From: JBLNBN01 sp050260015
GTDB taxonomy: Bacteria > Bacteroidota > Ignavibacteria > Kapaibacteriales > UBA2268
Direction of reading: 5' to 3'
DNA length: 64,000 bases
Assembly: GCA_050260015.1 (NCBI GenBank)
Contig: JBLNBN010000068.1
Span: 61,397-125,396 of the forward strand
The position numbers and the translations under genes are program-made. The first letter of the stretch is position 1, and each line of letters starts with the position of its first letter. Below are positions 26,028-34,286 of this stretch, in pieces. Under the pieces are notes generated by a model that saw nothing but the letters and a program-made list of their open reading frames with translations, did not search any database and was not told where the DNA came from.

Positions 26028-27020
26028 CCATAGTTTTACAAGCGCGCGGCCGCGTTGCCCGCCCCGAAGTATTTTGTTTATTTCGTCGCTTAAGTCCTCA
26101 AGATTTGTCTCGTGGACAAAGCGTTCGAGATCGGCCAGCTTTAAATCGCTTGCGAGGCGATCCCAGAGCTTTAGGCGCTGCGGGTAGGGAGTTTCCGCCG
26201 AGGCGACGCCGATCAGCTTCACGGCCCGTATAACGAACGGGAAGACGTGCGTGTGAAGCTCCGGCGACTCGACCATTCCGCAGTTCACAACTACGCCCCG
26301 ATCGCTTAGGGATTTTAGAACTGAATTCAAAGTGCGCCCGCCCACGGTATCCACGGCCGCAACCCAGCGACGAGGGAGCAGCCCGCGCACGTTATCGCCG
26401 TTCAGCTCGGTATGCGCGATTATTTCAGTAGCGCCGAGCGAATTGAGGTATTCCTTTTCCTGCGGCTTCGTGGTGGAGGCAGTCACTTCGTAGCCTAACC
26501 TTGCGAGCATGGAAACGGCAAAGCTGCCCACGCCCCCGGTCGCGCCCGTGACGAGAACTTTCCCATGCTCGGGCAGTATGTCGTGCGATGTAATCTCCTC
26601 CACGCATGCCGCGGCCGTAAAGCCGGCAGTTCCGAAGATCATGGCCTCGCGAAGGGTTAAATTCTCGGGCAGCGCGACTACCCAATCGGCGGGCACGCGA
26701 ATGTACTGCGAGAATCCGCCGTGCGTGTCCATGCCGAGATCCCTACCCGTAACGATCACTTTGTCGCCGACTTTGAATTTATCGGAGGAACTTTCGGCGA
26801 CGACGCCGGACGCGTCGATGCCCGGCACGTGCGGGTAGCGCTTCGTAATTCCCCGATTGCCAATGGCGGAAAGAGCGTCCTTAAAGTTCAGGGAAGAATA
26901 ATCAACTTTAATTAATACGTCTCCGGCGGGCAATTCATCTACAGAGAAATCACGTACGCGGCGACCGAACTTGCCGTCGGGCGTCTCAAAAATTTCCAAA
27001 GCTTTGAACATTTCTTTCAT
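26022..27020 (-). CDS. YhdH/AcuI-type quinone oxidoreductase (acrylyl-CoA reductase-like)
   Basis: A 332-residue zinc-independent medium-chain dehydrogenase/reductase of the YhdH/YhfP family, whose known members reduce acrylyl-CoA or quinone-like substrates with NADPH. Motifs: VDYSSLNFKDALSAIG near the start, GIDASGVV, the ATGATGGVGSFAVSMLARLGY-like cofactor loop (TGATGGVGSFAV) and GRALVKL at the end. The zinc ligands of classic alcohol dehydrogenases are missing, as is normal here. AGGAGG six bases before ATG 27020 fixes the start. The stop codon sits in a heptamer repeat. Confidence 0.92.
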   Translation of the reverse strand: MKEMFKALEIFETPDGKFGRRVRDFSVDELPAGDVLIKVDYSSLNFKDALSAIGNRGITKRYPHVPGIDASGVVAESSSDKFKVGDKVIVTGRDLGMDTHGGFSQYIRVPADWVVALPENLTLREAMIFGTAGFTAAACVEEITSHDILPEHGKVLVTGATGGVGSFAVSMLARLGYEVTASTTKPQEKEYLNSLGATEIIAHTELNGDNVRGLLPRRWVAAVDTVGGRTLNSVLKSLSDRGVVVNCGMVESPELHTHVFPFVIRAVKLIGVASAETPYPQRLKLWDRLASDLKLADLERFVHETNLEDLSDEINKILRGGQRGRALVKLWQ

Positions 27021-27115
27021 TTGCTGCCTCCTAATTGACTATTTACTATTGATTACTACTCTTAAGATTATATCGCTGAAAAATTCACTACTTTTTTTAA
27101 TTCTAATACTCTTGC

Positions 27116-27123
27116 TAATTTTG
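27116..27123 (+). promoter_or_regulatory. possible -7 box (TAATTTTG) ahead of CoA-transferase
   Basis: TAATTTTG lies 76 bases before the CoA-transferase ATG, leaving a leader of about 70 bases. There is no clear TTG at -33, so this is a weak call. Confidence 0.3.
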
Positions 27124-27199
27124 AGTAAATATATCGACCAATACAGATAAAACCTTAAACGGTTAAAATTAATTTTACGCTTATCATAGGAAAAATAAA

Positions 27200-28714
27200 A
27201 TGTCTTTAAGGTTTATGACGGCAGAACAAGCCGCCGAGTTTATAAATAATGGCGACATTGTCGGATTTTCCGGCTTTACGCCCGCCGGAGCGGCAAAGGC
27301 AGCGCCCGTCGCTATCGGCGAAAAAGCAAAAAAAGAGCATGCGGCGGGAAGAGATTTTAAAATTGGTATGATTACGGGGGCCTCTACAGGCGACTCGCTC
27401 GACGGCTCCCTTGCAAGAGCGGATGCCGTAGACTTCAGAACTCCTTACCAATCAAACAAAGACCTCCGCAATTTAATCAACAACGGCAAAGCCCGATACT
27501 TCGACACCCACCTTTCAATAGTCGCGCAAAATATCCGCTACGGCTTTCTCGGCGAGCTCGATTGGGCCATTATAGAAGCCTGCGACGTAACTGAAAGCGG
27601 CGAAATCACGCTCACTACCGGCGTAGGCATTTCCCCGACTATCGCGCGCTGCGCGAAAAAGATTATTATTGAATTAAACGCGTACCATCCGAAATCGCTC
27701 CGCGGTATCCATGACATTTACGAACCGGCCGATCCCCCGTACAGGAAAGAAATACCGGTTTATTCCCCTTCGGACAGGTGCGGAACGGACGTTATCAAAG
27801 TCGATCCGGATAAGATCGTTGGAATAGTCGAAACAAATCTGCCCGATGAAGTAGGCGCATTCACGCCAAGCGACGACGTAACGAACCAAATCGGCGTAAA
27901 CGTCGCCCAGTTCCTCTCCGGCGAAATTCGCAACGGGCGAATTCCTTCAAGCTTCCTGCCTATTCAATCGGGCGTTGGCAATATAGCGAACGCCGTTCTC
28001 GCGGCGCTTGGCGACGACAAGAACATCCCGCCGTTCCAGATGTATACGGAGGTCATCCAGGACTCCGTTATAAAATTAATGCAGGAGGGCAACGTAACTT
28101 TCGCTTCAGGTTGCTCCTTAACTGTTAGCGGCGATAAGCTTCGCGAAATATACGACAACCTAAATTTCTTTAAGCCGAAGCTCGTTTTGCGCCCGCAGGA
28201 GATATCCAATAACCCGGAAGTCTCGCGCCGTATCGGTATAGTTTCAATAAATACTGCGCTCGAAGCGGATATCTTTGGAAATGTGAACTCCACGCAGACG
28301 TTTGGAAAGAATATGATGAACGGTATCGGCGGCAGCGGCGACTTTACCCGCAACGCCTATATATCTATCTTTACGTGTCCTTCCGTCGCTAAGAAAGGAA
28401 AGATCTCGGCTATAGTGCCCTTCGTAACGCATGTGGACCACAACGAGCATTCGGTGCAGATATTAATAACCGAGCAGGGAATTGCCGATCTCCGTGCGAA
28501 ATCGCCCGCGGAGAAGATGGAAGCGATTATCAACAATTGCGTGCATCCCGACTTCCGCGGCCAGCTCCGCGAATTCGCGCGTCTATCCGGCGGGCATGAT
28601 TGCCACACCCCGCTTAGCCTTTCGGCGGCGTTCGGTATGCATCTCCAATTAGAGAGAACGGGCGATATGCGCTCCGTGGATTGGAACGCATTTATAAATA
28701 AATATGGCAATTAA
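27200..28714 (+). CDS. succinyl-CoA:acetate CoA-transferase / acetyl-CoA hydrolase family
   Basis: A 504-residue class I CoA-transferase of the acetyl-CoA hydrolase / succinate CoA-transferase family. It swaps CoA between succinyl-CoA and acetate, linking acetate handling to the TCA cycle. Family blocks: MTAEQAAEFINNGDIVGFSGFTPAG, the GIVETNLPDEVGAF region, LPIQSGVGNIANAVLAAL, FQMYTEVIQDSV (with the catalytic Glu), GIGGSGDFTRNAYIS and TEQGIADLR. Length is normal. It is followed by an intrinsic terminator. Confidence 0.94.
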   Translation: MSLRFMTAEQAAEFINNGDIVGFSGFTPAGAAKAAPVAIGEKAKKEHAAGRDFKIGMITGASTGDSLDGSLARADAVDFRTPYQSNKDLRNLINNGKARYFDTHLSIVAQNIRYGFLGELDWAIIEACDVTESGEITLTTGVGISPTIARCAKKIIIELNAYHPKSLRGIHDIYEPADPPYRKEIPVYSPSDRCGTDVIKVDPDKIVGIVETNLPDEVGAFTPSDDVTNQIGVNVAQFLSGEIRNGRIPSSFLPIQSGVGNIANAVLAALGDDKNIPPFQMYTEVIQDSVIKLMQEGNVTFASGCSLTVSGDKLREIYDNLNFFKPKLVLRPQEISNNPEVSRRIGIVSINTALEADIFGNVNSTQTFGKNMMNGIGGSGDFTRNAYISIFTCPSVAKKGKISAIVPFVTHVDHNEHSVQILITEQGIADLRAKSPAEKMEAIINNCVHPDFRGQLREFARLSGGHDCHTPLSLSAAFGMHLQLERTGDMRSVDWNAFINKYGN

Positions 28715-28730
28715 TTGAAATTACTTACTT

Positions 28731-28765
28731 AAAGAGCCGTCGATTAACCTGGCGGCTCTTTTTTT
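28731..28765 (+). terminator. intrinsic terminator after CoA-transferase
   Basis: AAAGAGCCG (28731-28739) pairs with CGGCTCTTT (28753-28761) and runs into a T-tract to 28765. Confidence 0.9.
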
Positions 28766-28846
28766 GTAAATTCAATTGTATTAAATCAGCAAAATCCAAA
28801 AGTTTTGTATTTTAGTCTAGTAATAAATGCAATAGAGCGAAAGGTA

Positions 28847-29974
28847 ATGAAAATACTCGTAATAAATTGGCAGGACATTAAGAATCCCAGCGGCGGCGGA
28901 GCAGAAGTGCATATGCACGAGATCTTTAAGCGCGTTGCGGCGTTGGGGCACGACGTGACGATCTTCAGCTGTTGCTTCGAAGGGGCGCCGGTCGAGGAAA
29001 TGGTCGACGGTATTCGAATCATCAGGCAGGGCTCCCGCGCCCTATTTAATTATATAGTGCCTTATTATTACTATAAGCTGTTTAAAAAGCAACGCTTCGA
29101 CGTTGTAGTCGACGATATAAACAAGATTCCTTTTTACACCCCGCTCTACGTAAAGGAACCGCTGATCGGGATTAGTCATCACTTCTTTGGAAACAGCATT
29201 TTCAAGGAGGCCGGCGCTATTGCAGGCAGCTATGTTTACCTTTCCGAATGGCTCGTTAATTTCGTATACAAGGGAATCCCTTTCGCGGTAGTCTCGCAGA
29301 GCACGCTCGACGAATTTTTGGAGAGGGGATTCAAACGCGAGAATTTTATTATCGTTCCAAACGCCATAAATGCTCCACAGTTCCCGTTTAGCGTTAATAA
29401 AACGCCTGGGGAATTCAACGTGGCGTACTTCGGCAGGCTGAAGAAATATAAAAGCCCGGACCACTTGCTTCGCGCATTCGCGAAAGCTCGATTACGAATT
29501 CCTCCCGCGAAGCTCTGGATAATGGGGCGCGGTGATTTTACCGAAGGACTAAAGCGGCTTGCCGTTGAACTGGGAATCGACGACGCGACTACGTTTTTCG
29601 GGTTCGTCAGCGAGGAGGAGAAAGTAAGCCTACTCGCGCGCGCGCACTGCATGGTGAACACATCGATGAAGGAGGGCTGGGGGATAACGAATATCGAGGC
29701 GAACGCCTGCGGCACGCCTGTAATTTCCAGCAACGTCCCGGGCCTGAGGGATTCCGTTTCCGAGGGCGTTTCCGGCGAGCTTTATGAATACGGCGATATC
29801 GACGAGCTTGCGGAGAGGATATACCAAATGTATATTGATAAATCAAAATTCGAAACGCTCTGCCGCGGCTCGATTAGCTGGGCGAAGTCTTTCAGCTGGG
29901 ATAAATCCGCCGAGCTGATGCTCTTTGCGATGGAAGAGGCGGTGAAGAGGAAATTAAACCCGCGAAAGCAGTGA
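28847..29974 (+). CDS. GT4 glycosyltransferase
   Basis: A retaining GT-B glycosyltransferase, 375 residues from ATG 28847 (MKILVINWQDIKNPSGGGAEVH). The N-domain loop GGGAEVHMHEIFKRVAALGHDV and the C-domain TSMKEGWGITNIEANACGTPVISS (E-x7-E motif) are typical of GT4. FNVAYFGRLKKYKSPDHLLRAF is the usual linker to the donor domain. An upstream in-frame start at 28805 would add 14 residues but lacks support, while GAAAGG lies just before 28847. It stands alone; acceptor and sugar are unknown. Confidence 0.9.
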   Translation: MKILVINWQDIKNPSGGGAEVHMHEIFKRVAALGHDVTIFSCCFEGAPVEEMVDGIRIIRQGSRALFNYIVPYYYYKLFKKQRFDVVVDDINKIPFYTPLYVKEPLIGISHHFFGNSIFKEAGAIAGSYVYLSEWLVNFVYKGIPFAVVSQSTLDEFLERGFKRENFIIVPNAINAPQFPFSVNKTPGEFNVAYFGRLKKYKSPDHLLRAFAKARLRIPPAKLWIMGRGDFTEGLKRLAVELGIDDATTFFGFVSEEEKVSLLARAHCMVNTSMKEGWGITNIEANACGTPVISSNVPGLRDSVSEGVSGELYEYGDIDELAERIYQMYIDKSKFETLCRGSISWAKSFSWDKSAELMLFAMEEAVKRKLNPRKQ

Positions 29975-29980
29975 TTTTAT

Positions 29981-30158
29981 GGATTTCCGCCTGCGCGGGT
30001 ATGACTAAACTCTGCTGGGTTGAGCGCCTGCGCGATATTTACAGTAGTCGTTCCAACCTGTCGCTCAGACGACCGAAGGGAGGAAGAGTCCATACATCCT
30101 ATGGATTCCTCGCTACGCTTCGGAATGATTAACTATTTTATTTACAAGCGCTTGCGCG
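29981..30158. repeat. repeat island C, hairpin and AAGCGCTTG parts
   Basis: Between the GT4 gene end and the minus-strand T9SS gene end. It holds a REP-like GGATTTCCGCCTGCGCGGG element (29981-30005; near-copy of 31927-31951), GAGCGCCTGCGCG (about 30022-30034), a GGATTCCTCGCTACG... hairpin (about 30102-30128) and AAGCGCTTGCGCG (30146-30158). No ORF. Confidence 0.75.
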
Positions 30159-30176
30159 TAATCTCCTGCAATTCTT

Positions 30177-30231
30177 CATTAATCATTCACCATTAACCAT
30201 TAACCATTAACCATTAATAATTAATAATTAT
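30177..30231. repeat. CATTAAC heptamer array at gene 3' end
   Basis: Period-7 units: CATTAAT, CATTCAC, three CATTAAC (30191-30211), CATTAAT, AATTAAT, AATTATC. The stop codon of the minus-strand gene (30214-30216) falls inside the array, and its last residues (IINY) are read from it. Confidence 0.9.
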
Positions 30232-31680
30232 CATCTTCCTCGTAAACGTCCGGTCGCCGGCGCGGAGGCGGTAGTAGTATATGCCCGGGGGAAGAGTTTT
30301 GTTGACGTAGTCAGTTTCGTGGTAGCCCTCGCTCTGGAAGTCTTCCAAAATGGTTTCGAGTTCCCTGCCGCGCATGTCGTATATCTTTAGGGATACCTGC
30401 CGCGGCTCGCCGAGGTAGTACGCTATCTTCGTTTTCTCCGAGAAGGGGTTGGGGTAGTTGCCGAGGAAGCGAACTATGCCCGGCGGGGGCGAAGGAAAGA
30501 ACGATTTCACTGAATCGTCCGGGCTGCCCGACGTGTCGTGAGGGATGCTCCAGTCGCGTGTGAATTTGTATACGTATTCTAAATCGACGATAACGTAACC
30601 GGAGGAGTAGGAAGTCAGCTGTGGGCTCCGAATAGACCAAAAACGGCCGTCGTATAGGTCCGGGTCAACAATTTTTATTTGTTCCCACGTTTTACTACCA
30701 TTGTGAGTCACATACGCATATCCAACGCTGCCGGTTGCAATACCAAATCTGTCGTTATAAAAGTTAACGCCATTTATAGGATCGCCAGTAAAAAAGGTGT
30801 CCCTTTGCGCTATCCAGGATTTTCCGCCGTCGTTCGTGTAATAGATCTCCTGCATGCGGCTGAATTGATCGGTTTCGCTTTTATGCCTTCGACCGCCTAC
30901 CATCCAGCCTTGGTTCTCGTTGATAAAATAAAACTTATATCCGAATACGTCGAAAATTTCCTGATTGTAAGTTTGATAATTATCCCAATCACCCTCAATA
31001 CGAATAAAAGTAAAATCTTTATACGGATCGTAAAGAATTTTTGGACGGTGCACATACCGAGTAACGAACAGACCCTCTTTAATTATAAAATAGTCTTCAT
31101 ATAATGTACTATCTGATAATCCATCGGGAGTTTTCATTTTTATCCAATCAATGCCGCCGTTAAAAGTCTGGAAAAATTCCGCCCTTATTTTTTCTACGTC
31201 GTAAGCTTCAATAATTCCATAATTATTATTAAGCATCTTAACGGTGGTTACGAAATATTTCTTTTCAAGGCTCCTATCCTCCCATGTTTGCCCTTGGTCA
31301 GTCGAGCGGATGATCTTTCCCGAATCGCCGGCTGCAATGATTAAGTCAGGAGATGGATAAGCGACAGTTTCTATATAAGTGGCCAGATGATAAGGTCCAT
31401 CGCTGCCATTTGACCAGGAAGAATCCAGGTAAATATCCTTCCAAGTATTGCCGCCATCGGTTGTACCTCGCAAAAACTGGTACCATTGACTTAAACCTTT
31501 CCCGCGAACCACGCAATGCATGGAATCAGCGCATGCTAATTCGTAATAAGTTTTTTCCGCTTTGTATTCTAGTGAAACAGAGTCTACGCAAGACCACTCC
31601 GGATTGGAGCCGGCATTAGCGGGGATAAAAGGAGTCATCAAAGCAATGAATGTTAATATAAGGAGGCGAGGGATTTTCAT
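30214..31680 (-). CDS. secreted beta-propeller protein with type IX secretion C-terminal domain
   Basis: A 488-residue exported protein. Signal peptide (LILTFIALMTPFIPANA), then repeated YCF48/BNR-like propeller segments with DGGNTWKDI, DQGQTWEDRS, NGGIDWIKM, DGGKSWIAQ and NGSKTWEQI, spread over about residues 50-370. The last 80 residues (FLGNYPNPFSEKTKIAYYLG ... GIYYYRLRAGDRTFTRKMIIIN) are a typical type IX secretion sorting domain (NYPNPF start, KM near the end). So it probably crosses the outer membrane by T9SS and is released or anchored. The function of the propeller is unknown. It stands alone between repeat islands. Confidence 0.9.
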   Translation of the reverse strand: MKIPRLLILTFIALMTPFIPANAGSNPEWSCVDSVSLEYKAEKTYYELACADSMHCVVRGKGLSQWYQFLRGTTDGGNTWKDIYLDSSWSNGSDGPYHLATYIETVAYPSPDLIIAAGDSGKIIRSTDQGQTWEDRSLEKKYFVTTVKMLNNNYGIIEAYDVEKIRAEFFQTFNGGIDWIKMKTPDGLSDSTLYEDYFIIKEGLFVTRYVHRPKILYDPYKDFTFIRIEGDWDNYQTYNQEIFDVFGYKFYFINENQGWMVGGRRHKSETDQFSRMQEIYYTNDGGKSWIAQRDTFFTGDPINGVNFYNDRFGIATGSVGYAYVTHNGSKTWEQIKIVDPDLYDGRFWSIRSPQLTSYSSGYVIVDLEYVYKFTRDWSIPHDTSGSPDDSVKSFFPSPPPGIVRFLGNYPNPFSEKTKIAYYLGEPRQVSLKIYDMRGRELETILEDFQSEGYHETDYVNKTLPPGIYYYRLRAGDRTFTRKMIIINY

Positions 31681-31818
31681 AGCCGGCTCGATATTAATGA
31701 ATATTAATGTTCGTTCGCTATCTTAACTTACGGAAAAGGCATATTAATAGCAAGCGTTATTTTTATATTCCGAAGGTTTAGTGAAGAAATGGATATTTTA
31801 TTATGCCCCTCATCCTAA

Positions 31819-31839
31819 CCTTCTCCCGGTGGGAGAAGG
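31819..31839. repeat. CCTTCTCCC hairpin
   Basis: Perfect 9-base arms around GGT, preceded by CCCCTCATCCTAA. This is a palindrome type found between genes in many unrelated bacteria. Confidence 0.9.
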
Positions 31840-31887
31840 GACCGAGCCTGCAGTTTTCAACAGTTGTGCGTCATTTCTCTTTGGTCC

Positions 31888-31951
31888 GTCATTCCAGGCG
31901 CCGGACCCGGAATCTATAGATACTATGGATTTCCGCCTGCGCGGAAATGAC
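31888..31951. repeat. composite REP-like inverted repeat
   Basis: Starts GTCATTCC and ends GGAAATGAC, so the ends are inverted; the right part (31927-31951) is itself a perfect hairpin with arms ATTTCCGC / GCGGAAAT and loop CTGC. The same 25-base right part occurs again at 32077-32101. Confidence 0.9.
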
Positions 31952-32076
31952 TATTCCGCCGGGGCGAGCGCCCGTGCGTTACTATAAACATTCGAATCCT
32001 TCGGATTCGTCGGGGGCATCGCATTCTCAGTATTTCTGCGTTATTACATGCATTTTGTACAACAATAATGTCCTTT

Positions 32077-32101
32077 GGATTTCCGCCTGCGCGGAAATGA
32101 C
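32077..32101. repeat. REP-like hairpin, second identical copy
   Basis: Identical 25 bases to 31927-31951: perfect 8-base arms (32079-32086, 32091-32098) and a 4-base loop. Confidence 0.92.
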
Positions 32102-32117
32102 ATAACACTGTATTTCC

Positions 32118-32175
32118 AAGCGCTTAACGCGTTATCAATCATTAATAATTAACCATTAACCATTAACAATTATTC
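32118..32175. repeat. AAGCGCTTAACGCG plus heptamer array at xth 3' end
   Basis: AAGCGCTTAACGCG (32118-32131), then from about 32140 period-7 units CATTAAT, AATTAAC, CATTAAC, CATTAAC, AATTATT. The xth stop codon (32170-32172) lies in the last unit. Confidence 0.85.
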
Positions 32176-32970
32176 TATTATCAGCATTATCGGGCAGTGG
32201 TCCGAGCCGTAGACTTGGGTTAGGTGCGCGCAGGAGACTACGCGGGGGGCGAGGTCTTTGTCGACGAGGAAGTAATCTATTCGCCAGCCGGCGTTGCGCT
32301 CGCGCGATTTAAAGCGGGCGTCCCACCAGGTGTATTGGCCGCCCTCATGGTTGAATATCCTGAACGCGTCGACGTAGCCCAGCGAGAATATTTCCTCGAG
32401 CTTTTCACGTTCGATAGGTAGGAATCCGCTGGTTTTTTCATTGCTTTTTGGATTGGCGAGATCGAGCTCCGTACGCGCCGTGTTGAAATCGCCGCATACT
32501 ACCGCATTTATTCCGCTTTTCCTATCTTCTTCGATGGATTTAAATAGCGAGTCGTAAAAGCGGAGCTTATAGTCAACTCGCTCCATGCCGCGGGAACCGT
32601 TGGGGAAATAGATGTTATATAGAGCGAAATCCGGGTATAGAAGACGTTGTATGCGCCCCTCGCCGTCGAATTCGGGGATGCCGATGCCGCAGGAATTTTC
32701 TTTTGGCTCGATTTTAGTAAACACGGCGGTGCCGCTGTACCCGGCCTTTACCTGGCAGGAATTATAATATGCCGTATAGCCCTCCGGGGCTCGCAGGTCG
32801 GGATTTATCTGCTCCTCGAACGCTTTAATCTCTTGCAGGCAAAGCGCGTCGGGTTGGACTGTTTCAATGAATTTGAATAATTTATTCTCTTTCGGGGGAT
32901 CGGTCTTCTTTGCCGTTTGTCCAAGCACGGAACGCAAGCCGTTTACGTTCCAGGATACTATTTTCATCAT
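32170..32970 (-). CDS. xth: exodeoxyribonuclease III / AP endonuclease
   Basis: Repairs abasic sites and trims 3' ends of DNA. The 266-residue EEP-fold enzyme has KIVSWNVNGLRS, the metal-binding Glu in LCLQEIKA, YNIYFPNGSRG, the CGDFNTA loop, and the terminal YGSDHCPI with the catalytic His. Start MM at 32970/32967; the ATG directly follows the kinase stop at 32971, so translation is coupled to the histidine kinase gene. The stop codon lies in a heptamer repeat. Confidence 0.96.
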   Translation of the reverse strand: MMKIVSWNVNGLRSVLGQTAKKTDPPKENKLFKFIETVQPDALCLQEIKAFEEQINPDLRAPEGYTAYYNSCQVKAGYSGTAVFTKIEPKENSCGIGIPEFDGEGRIQRLLYPDFALYNIYFPNGSRGMERVDYKLRFYDSLFKSIEEDRKSGINAVVCGDFNTARTELDLANPKSNEKTSGFLPIEREKLEEIFSLGYVDAFRIFNHEGGQYTWWDARFKSRERNAGWRIDYFLVDKDLAPRVVSCAHLTQVYGSDHCPIMLIIE

Positions 32971-34203
32971 CTACTCAGAGTCCTCGGGTTTAACTCCCTT
33001 CGGCAGCGCTATTGTAAAAGTAGTGCCGACGCCGGGTTCGCTGGAAACTTTTAATTCGCCTTTATTTTTCTCGGTTAAGTCTTTGCAGAGCACAAGACCA
33101 AGGCCGTGTCCCTTTTCGTTTGCCGTGCCTTCCGTGGTCGTATTTTTGTCGATCTTGAATAAATCGGGAATTACTTTTGGATCAATCCCCACGCCGTTGT
33201 CGGCCACGCTTAAAAAGATATATTTGTCGTCGGAGTCGGTATAGATAGAGATCTCTCCGCCCGCGCGCGTGAATTTTATTGCGTTGGAAAGCAGGTTGCG
33301 TATTACTGTGTTAAGCATATTTACGTCCGCATAAACGTAAGTTTCCTCCGAAACGGCTTCCTTAAACGTGATAGATTTTTCCTTCAGTCTTTGGATTATC
33401 AGGTTGTGATTCTGCCGAACGAGCAGGTAGAGCGGCACGTTGTCGGGCGTGTACTCGATAGCGCCGCGTTGAATCCGCGACCACTGCAAAAGGTTCTCGA
33501 GAAGCTTAAAAAGGCTATGCGCGGTTGTGTTTAGGTCGAATACAATCTCGCGCGTTTCGTCCGGCTCGAGGAAATCCAAATTATCCTTTAGCACGTCGGA
33601 ATAACCCAGTAGGGATTGGAACGGTCCTTTCAGGTCGTGAGCGATGATAGAGAAGAACTTATCCTTGGCCGAGTTGAGTTCCTGCAATTGTATTTCTGAT
33701 TCTGCCAGCTTAGAATTAAGCATGACTACTTCGCTTGCGTTCTGCTCGATTAGGTCCCTGCTAAGCGCCATTTCCTCAATTAACCGATCGTTTTCTTCCT
33801 GGGCGATTATCTTTTCCGTTATGTCGCGAATAGAGCAGCAAACGTAATTTTCGCCGTTAAGCGGTATGATATGGAGCGTTAATTCTACAGGACAGTAGCC
33901 GTTGTTCCCAATACGAACGTATAACTCGGAAGTATTAGTTTCGTTAACCAGATTTGGACTCTTTATCCAATCGGAATAGGCGTAAGTAAACTGGTCGAGA
34001 AAGTCGGGCAGTAAAATAGCCTCCCAGAGCGGCAATCCGGAAAGAATTTCGGGGGCAAAACCGAAGAACTTTACGGCTGTATCGTTGCAAATAACGATTT
34101 TGCCTTCCAGCGTAAGAAAAAAAATTGAGTCCCGGGAATTATGAAATATATTTTCAAAAATATTGCTCATCAATTTGACGTCTAAATTTAATTCTATTTT
34201 CAT
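32971..34203 (-). CDS. PAS domain sensor histidine kinase
   Basis: A 410-residue kinase from ATG 34203 (a GTG at 34212 is also possible). A PAS domain fills about residues 10-125 (NSRDSIFFLTLEGKIVICND), followed by a coiled coil (about 130-175) and the HisKA/HATPase core: H-box FFSIIAHDLKGPFQSLLG (His about 189), N-box NLLSNAIKFT, G1 VADNGVGID and G2 GHGLGLVLCKDL. No membrane segment is seen, so it senses in the cytoplasm. No response regulator is adjacent, so its partner is elsewhere. It abuts xth on the same strand, perhaps only by position. Confidence 0.93.
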   Translation of the reverse strand: MKIELNLDVKLMSNIFENIFHNSRDSIFFLTLEGKIVICNDTAVKFFGFAPEILSGLPLWEAILLPDFLDQFTYAYSDWIKSPNLVNETNTSELYVRIGNNGYCPVELTLHIIPLNGENYVCCSIRDITEKIIAQEENDRLIEEMALSRDLIEQNASEVVMLNSKLAESEIQLQELNSAKDKFFSIIAHDLKGPFQSLLGYSDVLKDNLDFLEPDETREIVFDLNTTAHSLFKLLENLLQWSRIQRGAIEYTPDNVPLYLLVRQNHNLIIQRLKEKSITFKEAVSEETYVYADVNMLNTVIRNLLSNAIKFTRAGGEISIYTDSDDKYIFLSVADNGVGIDPKVIPDLFKIDKNTTTEGTANEKGHGLGLVLCKDLTEKNKGELKVSSEPGVGTTFTIALPKGVKPEDSE

Positions 34204-34286
34204 ACTAGTCACGACAAATTCTCGGCAAAGTTGTAAATAGGTTTGCTTTAAATATACGTCAAAATTGTTGAGCAGAAAAATTATTT

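Larger units (their letters stand above)
31681..32169. other. gene-free stretch: repeat island D
   Basis: No credible ORF. It holds a CCTTCTCCC/GGGAGAAGG hairpin (31819-31839), a long composite inverted repeat (31888-31951), GAATCCTTCGGATTC (31991-32005), a second identical REP-like element (32077-32101), AAGCGCTTAACGCG (32118-32131) and heptamers running into the xth stop codon. Confidence 0.75.

Noticed and set aside
31781..32108. Short ORFs on both strands in repeat island D
   Set aside because: They are read from REP-like hairpins (FRLRGND, FRAGGNP type peptides), which commonly give false ORFs.
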